Assembly: GCF_002288925.2 (NCBI RefSeq)
Contig: NW_022098001.1
Location: forward strand, 7,974,665 to 8,038,664
Length of the DNA: 64,000 nt
Origin: Delphinapterus leucas
Taxonomy: Eukaryota > Chordata > Mammalia > Artiodactyla > Monodontidae
Direction of reading: 5' to 3'
Shown: one piece after another, positions 11,715-23,839 of the stretch
Layout: each line of letters opens with the position of its first letter
Numbering within the stretch: position 1 is the first letter of the stretch
Notes under the pieces: model-generated
Database searches by the model: none
What the model saw: only the letters and a program-made list of their open reading frames with translations
Told to the model about the DNA's origin: nothing
Made by a program: the position numbers and the translations under genes

Positions 11715-11905
11715 GCCACCAGTTTTTGAGAGCTTAGTGTGTGCTAAATACACATACTTCACAAACACAACCTCAGGCAATTCTGATCAGTAGCTTTTTT
11801 TATGATTCCTACTTGGTATAACAGGCAAACGTGTCAAGTACCTCTCCTCCCCAGCAGTCACTTAGTTTTGAAAGGGCCAGGCTGGGATTGAAGCCTAAGA
11901 AGTTC
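11715..11905 (-). repeat. MIR-like SINE, antisense
   Basis: The order gagagcttagtgtgtgcta, a 'ttcctacttggtataacagg' block and 'gccaggctgggattgaagcc' follows the reversed MIR consensus, with high divergence. Confidence 0.6.
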
Positions 11906-12344
11906 TCTCTACGTACAAAGCAGAGCCTTTTGCTTTCTGTGATATATAACGTTTCCAACGAGCACCTTTCCATACATAATCCAGAACAAAGGGGGCTGAC
12001 ATTATGAAAACGTAAGTTGTGACTCACAGAATGTGATTGGCATAGAACGACTCTTCGGCACTATTAAAGCTGGAGCTATTAATAATATTATTGATATTTA
12101 CTCTCCATACATCATTTAAGATGAACTCTTTCTTGGAATTTTCCCAGTAGGCTAAACCTAATATTTTCTTTGTGTTTGACTCACCCTTCTATTTCTTGAG
12201 AAGGAATTATATAGGCCCATGAGATAGCTTTCAATTGCACTGACCATAAACTTAGAGGAAGAAAAGCATTTTACATTGTAACCCATTACTGCATTCAGAT
12301 ATGCTAGTATTTTTACTCTATTTGACTTCATTGTTTAAATGCTG
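11906..12344. other. Intron 7, AT-rich, no gene seen
   Basis: AT-rich non-coding sequence between MIR and L1 fragments. It has no recognised feature. Confidence 0.45.
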
Positions 12345-12706
12345 GTCTTGAAGACCTAAATAGATGTTTCTCCAAAGAAGATACACAGATGGCCAATAGG
12401 TACATGAGAAGCTGCTCGACATCGTTAATTATTAGAGAAATGCAAATCAAAACTACAATGAGGTACCACCTCGCACCAGTCTGAATGGTCATCATTAAAA
12501 AGTCTACAAATAACAAATGTTGGAGAGGGTGTGGAGAAAAGGGCCATATGATCCACCAATCCCACTCCTGGGCATGTATCCGGACAAAACTATAACTCGA
12601 AAAGATACATGCACCCTTATGTTCATTGCATCACTATTTACAATAGCCAAGACATGGAAACAACCTAAATGTCCATAAACAGATGAATGGATAAGGAAGA
12701 TGTGAG

Positions 12707-12737
<31 letters not shown>

Positions 12738-13170
12738 TAACACACACACATACAATGGAATACTACTCAGCTATAAGAAAGAATGAAATAATGCCATTTG
12801 CAGCTACATGGATGGATCTAGAGATTATCCTACTAAGTGAAGTAACTCAGAAAGAGAACGACAAATACCATATGATATCACATATGTGGAATCTAAAATT
12901 TGACACAAATGAACTTAGCTACAAAACAGAAACAGACTCACAGACATAGAGAACAGACTTGTGGTTGTCAAGGGAGCAGGGGATTGGGGGAGAGATGGAT
13001 TGGGAGTTTGGGGCTAGCAGATGCAAACTAATATACATAGAATGGATAAACAACAATGTCCTACCGTATAGCACAGGAAACTATATTCAGTATCCTGTAA
13101 TACACCATAATGGAAAAGGGGAAAAAAAGAATGCTGATCTTGACCCATAAAGTTGATTTCAAATTGAAAG
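12345..13170 (+). mobile_element. L1 LINE 3' fragment with internal deletion
   Basis: It reads as the end of L1 ORF2 and the start of the 3' UTR: agacctaaatagatgtttct, then gagaaatgcaaatcaaaact, then caatggaatactactcagct. Between gtgtggagaaaagg (about 12541) and gccatatgatccacc the usual stretch of roughly 150-200 bp is missing, so the copy is deleted as well as 5' truncated. An AC microsatellite (12713-12738) has grown inside it. The 3' UTR wording fits cetartiodactyl L1. Confidence 0.88.
12709..12748. repeat. (AC)n microsatellite inside L1
   Basis: A run of AC dinucleotides with one TA interruption, arising from the tatacacac site in the L1 3' region. Confidence 0.9.
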
Positions 13171-15228
13171 TAGGTCATAGTCTGTGTGTAGACACATATA
13201 CACACATGCATATGTGCCTATACACACACCATGGCCTCTAGCTCTGAATTTAATTCAACTTGGATGAGCTTAAAATTTAACTCTTCTCATCAGTCTGTTA
13301 TTCAGTGAGATTTAACTTCAATTTACCTATTTTGTCTTTTCAAACTATTTATCTCTTAAATTTGTGAACAACACAAAAGTACCTGACATAGTCTGACAAT
13401 TTACTGAATGAAGACATGGTGTTGCTTCAGTGAATAATTCATTCTTGTGCACTGCACGAACTACTCATGTTTTATCCCAGCTTTCCATCTTCATTTCATT
13501 ACTTGATACGCTAACGATCTTAGAGTGAGGAAGGGGACAAGATGCTATAGGTACCTAGGATTAGAAGTTAATCAGCCCAAATCATCTCAGACCTGCAAAC
13601 AGGGCTCCCTCCCTCCAGCACAAGTTCCCAAACTTTCCCCACCCCAGTTATTTCCAGAAACTGTAACACTTCCCAGTTAAACCAGCTCTAGTTTATAAAA
13701 GAAAATTGAACTCTTTCTCAAATGATGATACTTTATTATTAGCAAGAGTCTTGAGAATTGCTGTCCTGTCATAAGACATTCCACGGTCTCTCTCAAACAC
13801 GCATTCTAGTGTCTAGTAGCCCTTAATATCAGAAATAATTTTCCAGCTCCTATAATTGTCCTTTTGAGTTGCAGACTGAATAGATTCAAACAAAAGAAAT
13901 AACTTTTTGGTAATTGGTGGTGCAGGACACAGACACACTACAAGAAGTATAAATCCTCAGATGGATTACCTTTTGATAAACTGGGAATTATAAACCCAAT
14001 TCCTTCAGTGGCTCAAGATCCATTAAAATTAACCTCCATTTTCAACCTCCCCGATAGCCCGTGGCTGCCCAATCACTTACCAAATTGGTCCACAGATAAA
14101 GGAAGGGAAGTTTGTTATGTAGACGATAGGGTTGGGAGGTGTTTGTTCTCCGAGGGATTTTTGCATTAACTGCTATTTGAATTACTCATGTTGCTATTCC
14201 TGTTTACTTATTTTCCAACAATTATTAGAGGATTTAGATGTTATTTCAAAATTGAAATTCCAATTCTCTTAAATATATTTCTTCAAGAAGGTAAATGTGT
14301 CCCTCAAAGGAGGGAAGCAATTCCCGCTCTTACTATTTTCTTTGGTGATGCTGAACCACAGCATCTGGGGATTGTAGGTGTGAGCACAGCAGAATCAGCA
14401 GCCACCTTAGAAAAGCTGGCTTCCCAATCTGTGAAATGGAGATAACACAGGCTGGCCTCACAGCATCTCTCAACAATGATGAGATGCTCATTTATTGGGC
14501 TCTCGGTTTTTTCAATACTTGCCTTTTCAAGAGAAGAAACATTTAGTGGCAGCTCTGCGTTCCTGGAGCCAATTCAAAGAGTTTTCTTAAGACTGGATCC
14601 TTATTTTGGCTTCTCCAGCCTCAAAGAGCTTAATTAAATTTGGGGAAAAACTTTCTCTTGGCAAGTTTTAGATTTTGTAAACAGGGAAAAAAACCCTTTA
14701 GATTTGCCTAATTCCACACTTGCGGGGGTACTGCAGAGGCAACGAAGACATACATTTGTTCCCGCTGAAAGGCAGAGTGAGAGAGAGGCTTCCAGCCATC
14801 ACTGGAGGACAGCTGAAAAGACCAGCTCCATAGTTTTGTTCAGTAAATAGACGAGTCTCGTGAAACTATCAGACTGTATTGCCAGGGGTTTTTTGTTTGT
14901 TTTTTTAAAATTTTTAAGCCAACCAAATAATATGAAAAAATGTGAGACTATCAGGTTATCTGAGGTGTCATTAAATGCATCTCTAAAGAAAGAAAATAAT
15001 TAGGCCCCAAGCAAAAAACATAAACTCAAATAAAAAGCATAGATTACATGTTTGAGATGAACACATGGTCTTATTACATCAGTAAAGATATAGAAAACGG
15101 CCCACCAAGTAGGGGTAGACAATGTGGTGGTACCCGGTAAACGTGAAAAAGAAAAAGATGCGAGACAGGAAGTTAAAGCATTTTATGGTATTAAGCACGG
15201 TGGGTCTATTAAGAGGTTTTAGTTATCT
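13171..15228. other. Intron 7, no gene seen
   Basis: This holds AT-rich unique sequence and a possible small MIR remnant near 14400-14500 (cttcccaatctgtgaaatgg). I see no coding exon. The 85-codon frame at 14188-14445 has no family resemblance. Confidence 0.5.
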
Positions 15229-15268
15229 GTGTGTGTGTGTGTGTGTGTGCGCGTGCGCGTGCGCACAT
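15229..15268. repeat. (TG)n followed by (GCGT)n microsatellite
   Basis: A GT run followed by alternating gcgtgcgcgtgcgc, which is alternating purine-pyrimidine DNA with Z-DNA potential. Confidence 0.9.
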
Positions 15269-15964
15269 GTTAATTCTGAAACCTCATAATCTAAACAAGT
15301 ATCTCTTTATGGGACAGCTTTAACCTTTCGTTAAAACAGATTCTCAGAGCATCCATTCGGTGGATGCTCTTCAAGCACCCATTCCCTGCTTTAATCCTCT
15401 GCGTAACATTCCTTCTGGTTAACCACTCAGGGCTTCAAATTACCAGCGGTAGGGAAGAACTTTTCCAGAAAAGGTTTATTAAACAATAACGCCTAGAGCC
15501 AGACAAACACCATTCCTGGAAGCGGTGAAGAGAAATTAACCCAAATGAAAGACCACATTAAGTATAATTTTTAATTTCCAAATCTAGCTATCTTTTCTTG
15601 GGAAGGTTTGCTTTAAAACAACTTTCTATTTGTTTGCTTCAGGGAAAAACAGTAATTTCTAGTTAAGTTAAAAAGGAGAAATTTCCCCTTGGTTTATTAG
15701 TGTAGGTATTATATTTCTATGTTAGCAATGAAGTCTTGGAGTTGTTAACCAAGTTTCATCAAAAAGTCTACAGCGTAACACAATAATATATAAAATATGA
15801 GAAATTAAAGTACCAAATGCACATTTAGCTGGCGTCCAGAAAAATACTACCAAAATTGATCCTTTCATCATGGAAGAGGACACAGCCCGACCGCACTCTG
15901 ATTGCCCTGTTAACAAGACACATGCCCGCTTACCATGGTATTACCTACATACACAGAACCATAC
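15269..15964. other. Intron 7, no gene seen
   Basis: Non-coding sequence. A short inverted repeat (gagcatccattcggtggatgctc, about 15348-15370) is visible but has no evident role. Confidence 0.5.
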
Positions 15965-16300
15965 ATGGAAGTTTGTTCATCAACTAGTCAGCACTGGTTG
16001 AGCATCTTTTCTGTGCCAGGCTCTATACCAGGTGCTGGTTATACAAAATTTAAAAAAAAAAAAACTTCTCTCCCCTCAAGAAGCTTGGCATCTAGTGGAA
16101 TGGACAGAATGTAAACTGATAAACCAAGTGAAACACAGCAGAAGTGTTACTGTCCAGACATAAACTAAAACTCGTGGAGGAAGCAGCTGACTATGCCTGA
16201 AAGATGAGGAAGATCTCACCTAAGTGGGGTCGGGGGAAAAGGTCTTAGGGGTGAGATGTCAGCCAGGTAAAGGAGAAGAGCCCTAGAGAAGGAATAAAGG
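15965..16300 (-). repeat. L2 LINE 3' fragment
   Basis: The antisense L2 order is seen: gttgagcatcttttctgtgc, caggctctataccaggtgct, then agaagcttggcatctagtgg and the 'ggaagatctcacctaagtgg' block. An A13 run (about 16052-16064) interrupts it. Confidence 0.7.
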
Positions 16301-17600
16301 AGAGGTTGGAAGTAACTAGGAAAACTAGTGAGGGGTGAAAATATACCTGTAGATTTGGCATGAATAAATTTTAATAAAAGGCAGGTTATGCTGGATTCAG
16401 ACATGAGTAGTAGCTTAGGATGGGGGGTAGGCATTGACTCCTCTTTTAAGAAACATGGATTGGAAGGAAAGAGGAAGACCCAGCAATAGTGTTTTGCAAG
16501 GGAGTCTGCCAGGATCAGGGCCTGTAAGTGTGGGCGGTCTCAACTCTGCCCCTGTCCTGGTCCATTCCCTGGGGGAAGGCTGGGGGTAGCCCCGGATCAC
16601 CCTAGGCACACGTGCCAAGGAGGAAATGATTCTCCCCAGAGGTGTTTGTCCCCAACAGAAGGAGCTTCTAGGACTCATACACAGACATGCATGCAATAAA
16701 TAAAAACCCACAGTGGCTCAATTTTTATTGAAAACTAATTTGTTCCGCCTGAACTAAGATTAAATTTTAAAAAATATTTGCCGTTTGTAATCTTTTAAAT
16801 ATATAACATTAATAGCCTACCATTTTTATCACGTAAATATTGTATAACCAAAGTAGAAGATGAAAAAAGTTTTCCAGGAGCTGTGGCTACGGTACTTCTC
16901 TATAAAACAGAGGCGCCCTACACTGCCTGTACCTGTGGCAACAGCCAAACCACGACACCACGTGAGCAGCGGGTCGGGCGGAGCCTGGCCCATACCCCAG
17001 CCTGTTCCCTCTTGTGCAGGGGGCAGGCTCAAGGCTGCTCCTCTAGTGTAGCTCGGACTCACTGCCTTGACTCTCCAGGCAGCCCTGGTTGGTTTTTGTT
17101 GTTTCTTTGCTTTTTTAAGTTGAGGGCTCTCAAGAGGTGGTGTTTTATTTTGGATCAAATTTCCTTTTCATATCTATTCAGAAGTGTGGAAAGAATCTAG
17201 GAAACATCAAAAATCAAAATTCCATTTACTTGAGTTATTCTGAAAGGAGGGAAGCCCCACACTTTCCCGACTGCAGGAGAAAGTTTATACAGTTCTGGGG
17301 GAGGAGGGCTCTCCACAGAACACAACTCAGTGGCGGAGTGGGAAACCCAGAGGAAAAGGAGAGAGTGGCAGGGCACACTTGTCTCCCAGGCCTATGTGAG
17401 CCACAGATTCACTCTGACTACTTGGCTACCTGACGTCTTGAAAGGCAGCAGCTGCCCCGCCCAACCCACCAGTCTCTACCCTCCCACTTTTCTGCACAGC
17501 TCTGAGTAGCCCAACCCAGGTTTAACTATAAAAACTGCAAGAAAGCACACTTGTAGGGCACATCCAAAGCCAGCCTCCTCTAGAAAGCTCAAAGCAAAAA
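16301..17600. other. Intron 7 up to the purine microsatellite
   Basis: Mixed-composition intron with a GC-richer part (about 16950-17080). No exon with supported splice sites and no recognised repeat. Frames of up to 109 codons here overlap one another on both strands and look like chance. Confidence 0.5.
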
Positions 17601-17673
17601 GGAAGGAAGGAAGGAAGGAAGGAAGGAAGGAAGGAAGGAAGGAAGGAAGGAAGGGAGGAAGGAGGGAGGGAGG

Positions 17674-17714
<41 letters not shown>

Positions 17715-17724
17715 GAAAGAGAGC

Positions 17725-17759
<35 letters not shown>

Positions 17760-17804
17760 GGAGGGAGAGAGGGAGGAAGAAATGAAGGAACGAAGGAAGG
17801 AAAG
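17601..17804. repeat. (GGAA)n/(GAAA)n/(GA)n purine microsatellite at duplication edge
   Basis: About 200 bp of almost pure purine: GGAA units, then GGGA, GAAA, GA with one C (17724), and back to GGAA. The left edge of the duplicated block falls inside it at 17655. Only the part from 17655 on is found again at 42832. Such tracts can form triplexes and are frequent sites of assembly error and of slippage. Confidence 0.93.
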
Positions 17805-19074
17805 GTGTGACAACTTTATTCGCAATTCCTATTTGAAAGTGGAGTAGGATTTCAGAAGAGAGCTCCCAGGCCTGGACAGACAGTCAAGCTGAATAAGTCC
17901 CAGTGGTCAACGAAGTTCTGTATTCGAAAGTCTTCTGAAAGGCTTCTCTTTGACTCTCAAAGAAAACAATTTAGAACTAAACGTGAAGAAATATGTTGAT
18001 TTAATTGGAACTTAAGTGTTCCTGAAGGCCTTATCTTAATATAAGATTGCTATTAACAACACGATTTAAAAATAAAGAGATAGATTTGCGTTAGGGCACA
18101 GACGAAAATCCTATAATCACATGCTAATAACCCAAGATGTACTATAATTGCCTACTAATTACCATGGAAAAGTATGGGATTAATATTAACAATATAACTC
18201 ATACAACCTGGTACAGGGAAAGATTACTTACTGGGAACCAAAATTAAAGACAGATTGAATAAAGAGCAAATGGTTAGTTTCACAATTAACTACAAAATTA
18301 CGTCAATATTGGTCACATTGGATGTGACTATCACGTAATGATGCTTATTTGGACGTGCTTGTGGAGTAAGTCTCGTTACATGACAATCCACACCACCCGT
18401 TCTGAAAGTGCAAAAACTGTGATGTTCATTATTTTGAAACATCTGCATTGTAAAGCAAGAAAGTAATTCTGTTCAGTAGAGAAATTATATCTGAATGAGT
18501 TTCAATATATCTGCTGTAGCTTCGGATTTTTCATTTTATAGATCAATATTAGTTGTTGAACGTCTTATAATTTTCCTTCCCTGTTTGAAAGGAAGCAAAG
18601 AGAAAAATATCCCTTCCCAGGAAAGTGGTTTTGGAATTATTCACGGTTTGAGTAGACTTGGTATGCAGTCTGGTTCATTTTGTGATTTGTGGTTCATTTC
18701 AAATGTTTTTAAAAGGGCTTACATCGTGCAAAACTGGATCCCTCCACCGTGCAAATGAGTCCCAGGTAACTCCCAGCCTGCTCCGTGTGTACGCGGTGCC
18801 TCCAAGTCATCGTGTCCCTGGCTGGACCCAGCACTGGCCGGCCTCCACTCCCCCGCAGCTGGCCACGCTGCCCTGCCCGACCCCCTGCCTCAGGGCGGGA
18901 CACCCGCCTCGCCTCGCTAGCAAAGCTGAGCTTTTCTTCTGTGATTTTTATCTTCTCCTTTATTCCCACAGCCAGTCAGTCCTGGAGAGTCCACCAGTTC
19001 TAGAATTCATCTCTCATTCCTGGGTTAACTTTGCATCTCTCCTTTCCCAGCCGTAACCGTCTCTCCCTCACTTC
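17805..19074. other. Intron 7 within the duplicated block, no gene
   Basis: AT-rich up to about 18770, then a short GC-rich patch at 18780-18925 with several CpGs and no recognised repeat. It is repeated identically at 42982-44251. Confidence 0.5.
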
Positions 19075-19215
19075 ATCCCACCCCCATGCTGGCCCAGAAC
19101 TGCCTCTCTGAAATACAGATATCACTGCATGACAGTCCTGCTAAAAATCCTCTGTGGTTATCCAAAGCCTCCAAAATCAAATACTGCAACTCATTGAAGA
19201 GAAATACCGCCTCAT
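19075..19215 (+). repeat. L2-like LINE fragment, copy 1
   Basis: The wording ctctctgaaatacagatatc, actgcatgacagtcctgcta and atcctctgtggttatccaaa is that of the L2 sense 3' region. Confidence 0.5.
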
Positions 19216-20994
19216 CACCATATTCCTTTTGCCTTTATTTATTCCCAGTCTCCTCCTTGTCAGAGTTCTAGGAGGACTGAAAAGTGAATGCAACACATCC
19301 ACCTGGGTGAGTGACAACTTTTACGAACCCTCACTTACGTATTCCTGGATGTCTGAAGCCCATTCTGTTCAACAGTAGAAAAACTGAATTAGCAAGACAC
19401 AAAGTATGCATGTTACACCTCAATATAAAAGAGTATAAACACACACTTTTCAACAGCTCCCCAACAGAACTGCAAACCAAGACTCTGGAGCCAAGCTAAT
19501 GTCAAAGCAGCAGAGGACGAGAAACCCTGAGCTCAATTCCCCTCAGCATCTGGTGTGGTGATGTTCCTCTGCAAAGACCCACCCCACGGTCTGAGAGATA
19601 GCATTTCCCCAACTTTCCACCTGCAGCTCTGGGCGTTACCACCAGGACACATGGGGTATTTGTCAATGGCCCTCTAATACCTGGAACCTTCTGGGCCTTG
19701 GACCCTTAAACACCCAGCTGGGCCCGTTCAGCCTCCAAAGTAGACCTGGAGCTTCAGCCCGTACCTCATGGAAACAGCTTTAAATGGGGCTCCTCTTAGA
19801 GCTTGAGACCAGCAAATTCCATCTATACTTCATATCCCTGGTGCTCTAAGAGTCCCCTTAAAAAAGCAAGCGTCTCCACAGCTACCATAGCCTTCAGTCT
19901 CATTTTCTCAACCCAGTTTACTCGGGACTTCCCTCCTTCTCCCCACTCCCTGTGTAAGTTGAATCGATGACACTCCCACCAGCATGCACGAGAGTTTCCA
20001 CCCCTCCCATCTTTGCCAACAATCTTGCCAGATTTTATAAAATTATGCACCAATCTCACTCTGGTTTTTCCGTCTGGATTCCTGCACCTCCGCGTGGGCT
20101 GCTTCCTCAGCTCACAGCACTCTCCACCACCTTTTCGAGCTCAGCCACTCTTGTTATCTTTTCCAAGGGGTCTTAGAAACATCTCAGGGAAGTGCTCTTC
20201 CCATGTGCCCCTCACGCGTGGTATCTTAGCTGGTCATCTTCTTGCCTCCAGACTTGAGCAGTTCGAGGAGGGGGCTCCACCTTATTTATGTATCTCTGAA
20301 TTGCCTGTTCCTAACAAAGGGTCCATTTGCTGAGCGACTGTGGAATCACTCTGCCTTTCTGCAAGCTGGTGGTAACTAAGATGGGACCGGCACCAACTCC
20401 CTGTCCCCTTAGAAAGGGGCTTTCGCACTCAGAGGGGAGCAAACGACAGATATCATCAAAGCGGCGATTCCGTACAGTAGGTACAACTGGCACAGGGACA
20501 ATCTCTGGGCTGCAGAATGTAAACGTATTTATGACCTGGAATAATTCTGTTATCCAATGAGCTCACAAGAAAGAACTTGTGAAACTTGGAGAACTCCGCT
20601 TGTGTGCTTTGCCAAGCAGCAGAAGGCACTTGGGCTGGGGTTGGTTTGTTGTACTTATATCCAGTAAGAGCTAATTGCTAATGTTTCCTTCCCCACCAAC
20701 ATAGTTTACGGCCTAATGTGCAAGAACCACGTCTCTGAACTGGCTTTTAGAAATATCACAACTAGTAGCGGCCCAGAGTCCTACCACCCAGAGTGCAAGA
20801 TGTTCTCAATGTCTGGAGAGAAAGCCGTAGAGGAGAGAAGAAGGACCTCAATGCAAGGTCAATTCATGAATGTGTGCAGTTACTCTGCATGTAATCAGGG
20901 CCTGATGGGGGCCAAGAACTATCTAGAGGTCAGGATACAAAGACGATAGACAGTGGAGTAAAGACATAGAATAATAAAAAATAAAACAAGGGAT
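19216..20994. other. Intron 7 within the duplicated block, no gene
   Basis: Possible further L2 remnants near 19840-20340 (ttatttatgtatctctgaat). Several overlapping frames on both strands show no domain. It is repeated at 44393-46171. Confidence 0.45.
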
Positions 20995-21170
20995 GCAAAC
21001 TCCAGCATTCCTGGGTTTCCATCTTCACTTACCAGGGATTTGACCTTGGGTAAAATTCTTAGCCCCTCACCATCTCAGTTTTTAAACAACAAAGTAAGTT
21101 GTTTTCAGGAGGAAGGACAAAATGTTTATGTCTGATGCACAGAAAGAGCCCAGTACGAAGAAGGCAACAG
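20995..21170 (+). repeat. MIR SINE, copy 1
   Basis: The MIR order is seen: ctccagcattcctgggtttc, gatttgaccttgggtaaa, then cccctcaccatctcagtttt. Confidence 0.65.
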
Positions 21171-21252
21171 ACACATGGGAGCTTTTATTAAGACACAGTT
21201 CACTCCTTCGAAAGCCTGCCTCCTGTCACTGTAATAAGAGTTTCATCCATAC

Positions 21253-21660
21253 ATTTGTTCATTCATTCATTCATTCATTCACTCACTCACTCATTCCTTC
21301 AGGAAATATTTATTGAACACTCATGATGACTTGGGCTCTGTGCTAAGCATTGGGGCCGGAGCAGAGAACAAATCAGACAAGTGCCTGCTCTTACGGGCTT
21401 ATTCTAGTAGGAGGGGGCACACAATAAGAAATAGAAACATATATTCATAATAACATGTTAGGTGATAACAAGCAGTCTGCAGTAAACTAAAGTTAAGGGA
21501 GCTCGAGAGTGATGAGGGTGTGACTTTGGGTAAGGTGATAGGGAAGGTCTCTCTGATAACGTGACAACAGGCAAAGGCCTCCAAGAAGTGAGGGAACAAG
21601 CTGGGCATCATGGGAGTATCCACCCCAGGAGGGATGTGACTGGTGTGAGGCAGGGATGGC
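21253..21660 (-). repeat. L2 LINE 3' fragment, copy 1
   Basis: A clear reversed L2 3' end. It starts with (TTCA)n/(CTCA)n (21258-21296), then aggaaatatttattgaacac, gctctgtgctaagcattggg, and the block 'gggaaggtctctctgataac'. This is one of the best-preserved L2 pieces in the window. Confidence 0.8.
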
Positions 21661-23295
21661 CTCACGGGGAACTCCACTCAGCACACAGGAAGCTGGGAGC
21701 TGAGGCGCCACGTGCTCTGAGAGGCAGCCTCCTTCCCTGGCCCTCAGGCTCTCACTCTCCTTTCCATGGATCCACAGACAGGGCTCCATCGGGGACGCTG
21801 AGGGTCCTCTCCCGCCAGGCAGCCAGCACACAGGGGCTACTCAGAGCATCAAGAGTATGTGGGAGATGAAGAGTAGCCACAAAGAACAGCCAACAATCTT
21901 ATCCAAGGGAGACAGACTTATGTCAGGCAAGATGCAGAATGTTCTCCAGGCATGATTATTTCAGGGTGCAAGAGATGACAGGAGAATCCTTGAGTGTGAG
22001 TGCTGAGGGGATGTTGAAGAAGGAAAGACACAAAGAGAGGTAAGAGCTCCATCGGGCTTCTCCTGGAATGGAGGGAGGGAGGCCGCGTGCCGGAGACAGG
22101 CTGGTTGTCCCAGGCACTCCCGGAAAGGAGAGGAAAGGGTGCGCACACCCATACACACAAAATTGTGTTACGCATAATTTGAGGAGTTTGAGGTTCCCCT
22201 GTAGCCCACACCCACAGACCCCAAGGACCAAGGTTATGAATGCTTGTTTTAGCAAAAGGGGCCTCATCTCAGTCTCTAACATGAGCTTCAAGTTCACTAC
22301 CTGCAGGGCTCAGCTGAACCTGCTGACCACAGTGGCTGGTGGAGGCGTGGGAACTGCAACTTTGGAGCCCTGACTTTAACCTCCAGTTCATGGAGGTGAA
22401 GAAAGATAACACATTACATAATTTTGGATTCTTCCTTTTCTTTTGCAGGCTACTAGAAGGTTCTCAACCCAAAATGACAACGGTATAGCATACACACTCT
22501 TGGGCCTCCCTACCCCCTCAGCAGCCAAGGTGCAGCCACACGACCATTCTCTACACTGCCCTGCATAGTTACTACCGGTGACGGCTACCACACACAGACA
22601 TACGTGCCGTGGCAGCATCAGCTTCCCCATTCTGTTGGAAATGGCGTTAACCACCCACTGGCAGAGGAACAAAGGGCTTGATTTTTTTTTTTTTTAATCT
22701 AGTACAAGAATGAATTCGATGAGATTTTTTGCATATTTCCTAATCCTGTCAGGTTGAGATTAGGGGTAGAGACTGTGGTCTGAAAATTGATTTTCCATTT
22801 GAAGCTAAGGGGCTGATTCAGTGTCTTCATCTCAGATTCAGAGCAAGTAGCCCAAGTAGCCATGAGGCTACTTAGTAAGAGTCACACATCTCAATGATGA
22901 ACCGTGTGTGTACATGTGTGCACACACGCATGTGTAAAGGGTTACATGAGGGAGAGAAGGCAGGCAAGAGGTGATAAAGAGGTAAGATCTGAAATCGTAT
23001 GAGACCTGAGAGATCATTCTGGTCTAAGAAAAGTAAACGCTGTGATGACATCAAATTTAAACCAATAGGTATGCCAGGAAAATGCTTTTATTATTTGCCT
23101 TATTTGGACCTAGTCCATATTTCTATTTAACTGCTCCTCTCAGTTTCTTGGGCAATAATGATAAGGCTAAACTTTTCAAATAAAATAAAATTGTTCCTCT
23201 GCTCTGTGCAGACTGGCTGCAAAGCAGGTTATGGCAAGTATCCCCAAATCCTTCGTCCTAGTCCGTCAGTTTTGGGGGTTCAGGGTATGACCTGG
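21661..23295. other. Intron 7 within the duplicated block, no gene
   Basis: Non-coding sequence. A MITE-like remnant may be present near 22165-22245 (gaggttcccctgtagcccac). There is a T14 run at 22682. Many overlapping frames near 21490-22370 lie on both strands and look non-functional. Confidence 0.45.
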
Positions 23296-23445
23296 GTGAG
23301 GAAGACTGTTTTTATCCCAGCTCTTGCACTAATTCCTGCCCTAATTATCTGAGGACAAGTCACTTGGAAAGCTGGGTCAGTGAGCCTCTCTAGACCTCGG
23401 CTTCCTAGTTCATTAGATAAATAAGCTTGATGAGTTTACAGATGT
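23296..23445 (+). repeat. MIR-like SINE, copy 1
   Basis: The MIR core order is present: ttatcccagctcttgcacta, tgaggacaagtcacttgg, then gcctctctagacctcggctt. Confidence 0.6.
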
Positions 23446-23839
23446 GTATGTGTGGCAGGGGGGAAGGGGGAGGAGTGGTGTAGCCATTTTGCAAGAAAAA
23501 CCAGCAAGTTAGTTTCAATATGTTCTACAGTGAGTCTCTAACGCTCACCTAGTTACTAACTTCTCTGCCATTGGTCAAGGGGCCCTAGCAAGCGTGAGAT
23601 GGAAGGTCTGAAAAATCCTTCATTACAATGCGAAAGAAATCAAAGTAAACATCCTTTTAATGGCTCATTAACACCTCTGGTGTCCAAGACAGTGGAAACC
23701 TTCGCTTGGCCTATCCTCACTGGGGCTGTACGCTGTTGGTCTGCAAAATGTGAAAATAAAGCCTATAAATGAGAAATGATTTATTTCTCATGGAAGCAGC
23801 AAGTAGATAAAGTGTTAAAATTACTTAGAAACACATATA

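Noticed and set aside
17589..17825. Ser/Leu repeat protein frame
   Set aside because: It is a translation of the (GGAA)n/(GA)n microsatellite.
21253..21300. Regularly spaced ttcat repeats considered as a CRISPR-like array
   Set aside because: They are the (TTCA)n tail of a reversed L2 element with no spacers. The window is mammalian nuclear DNA.
21493..22373. Cluster of frames of 90-113 codons on both strands
   Set aside because: They overlap in nearly all phases of the same DNA, include L2 sequence, and have no splice pattern or protein resemblance.
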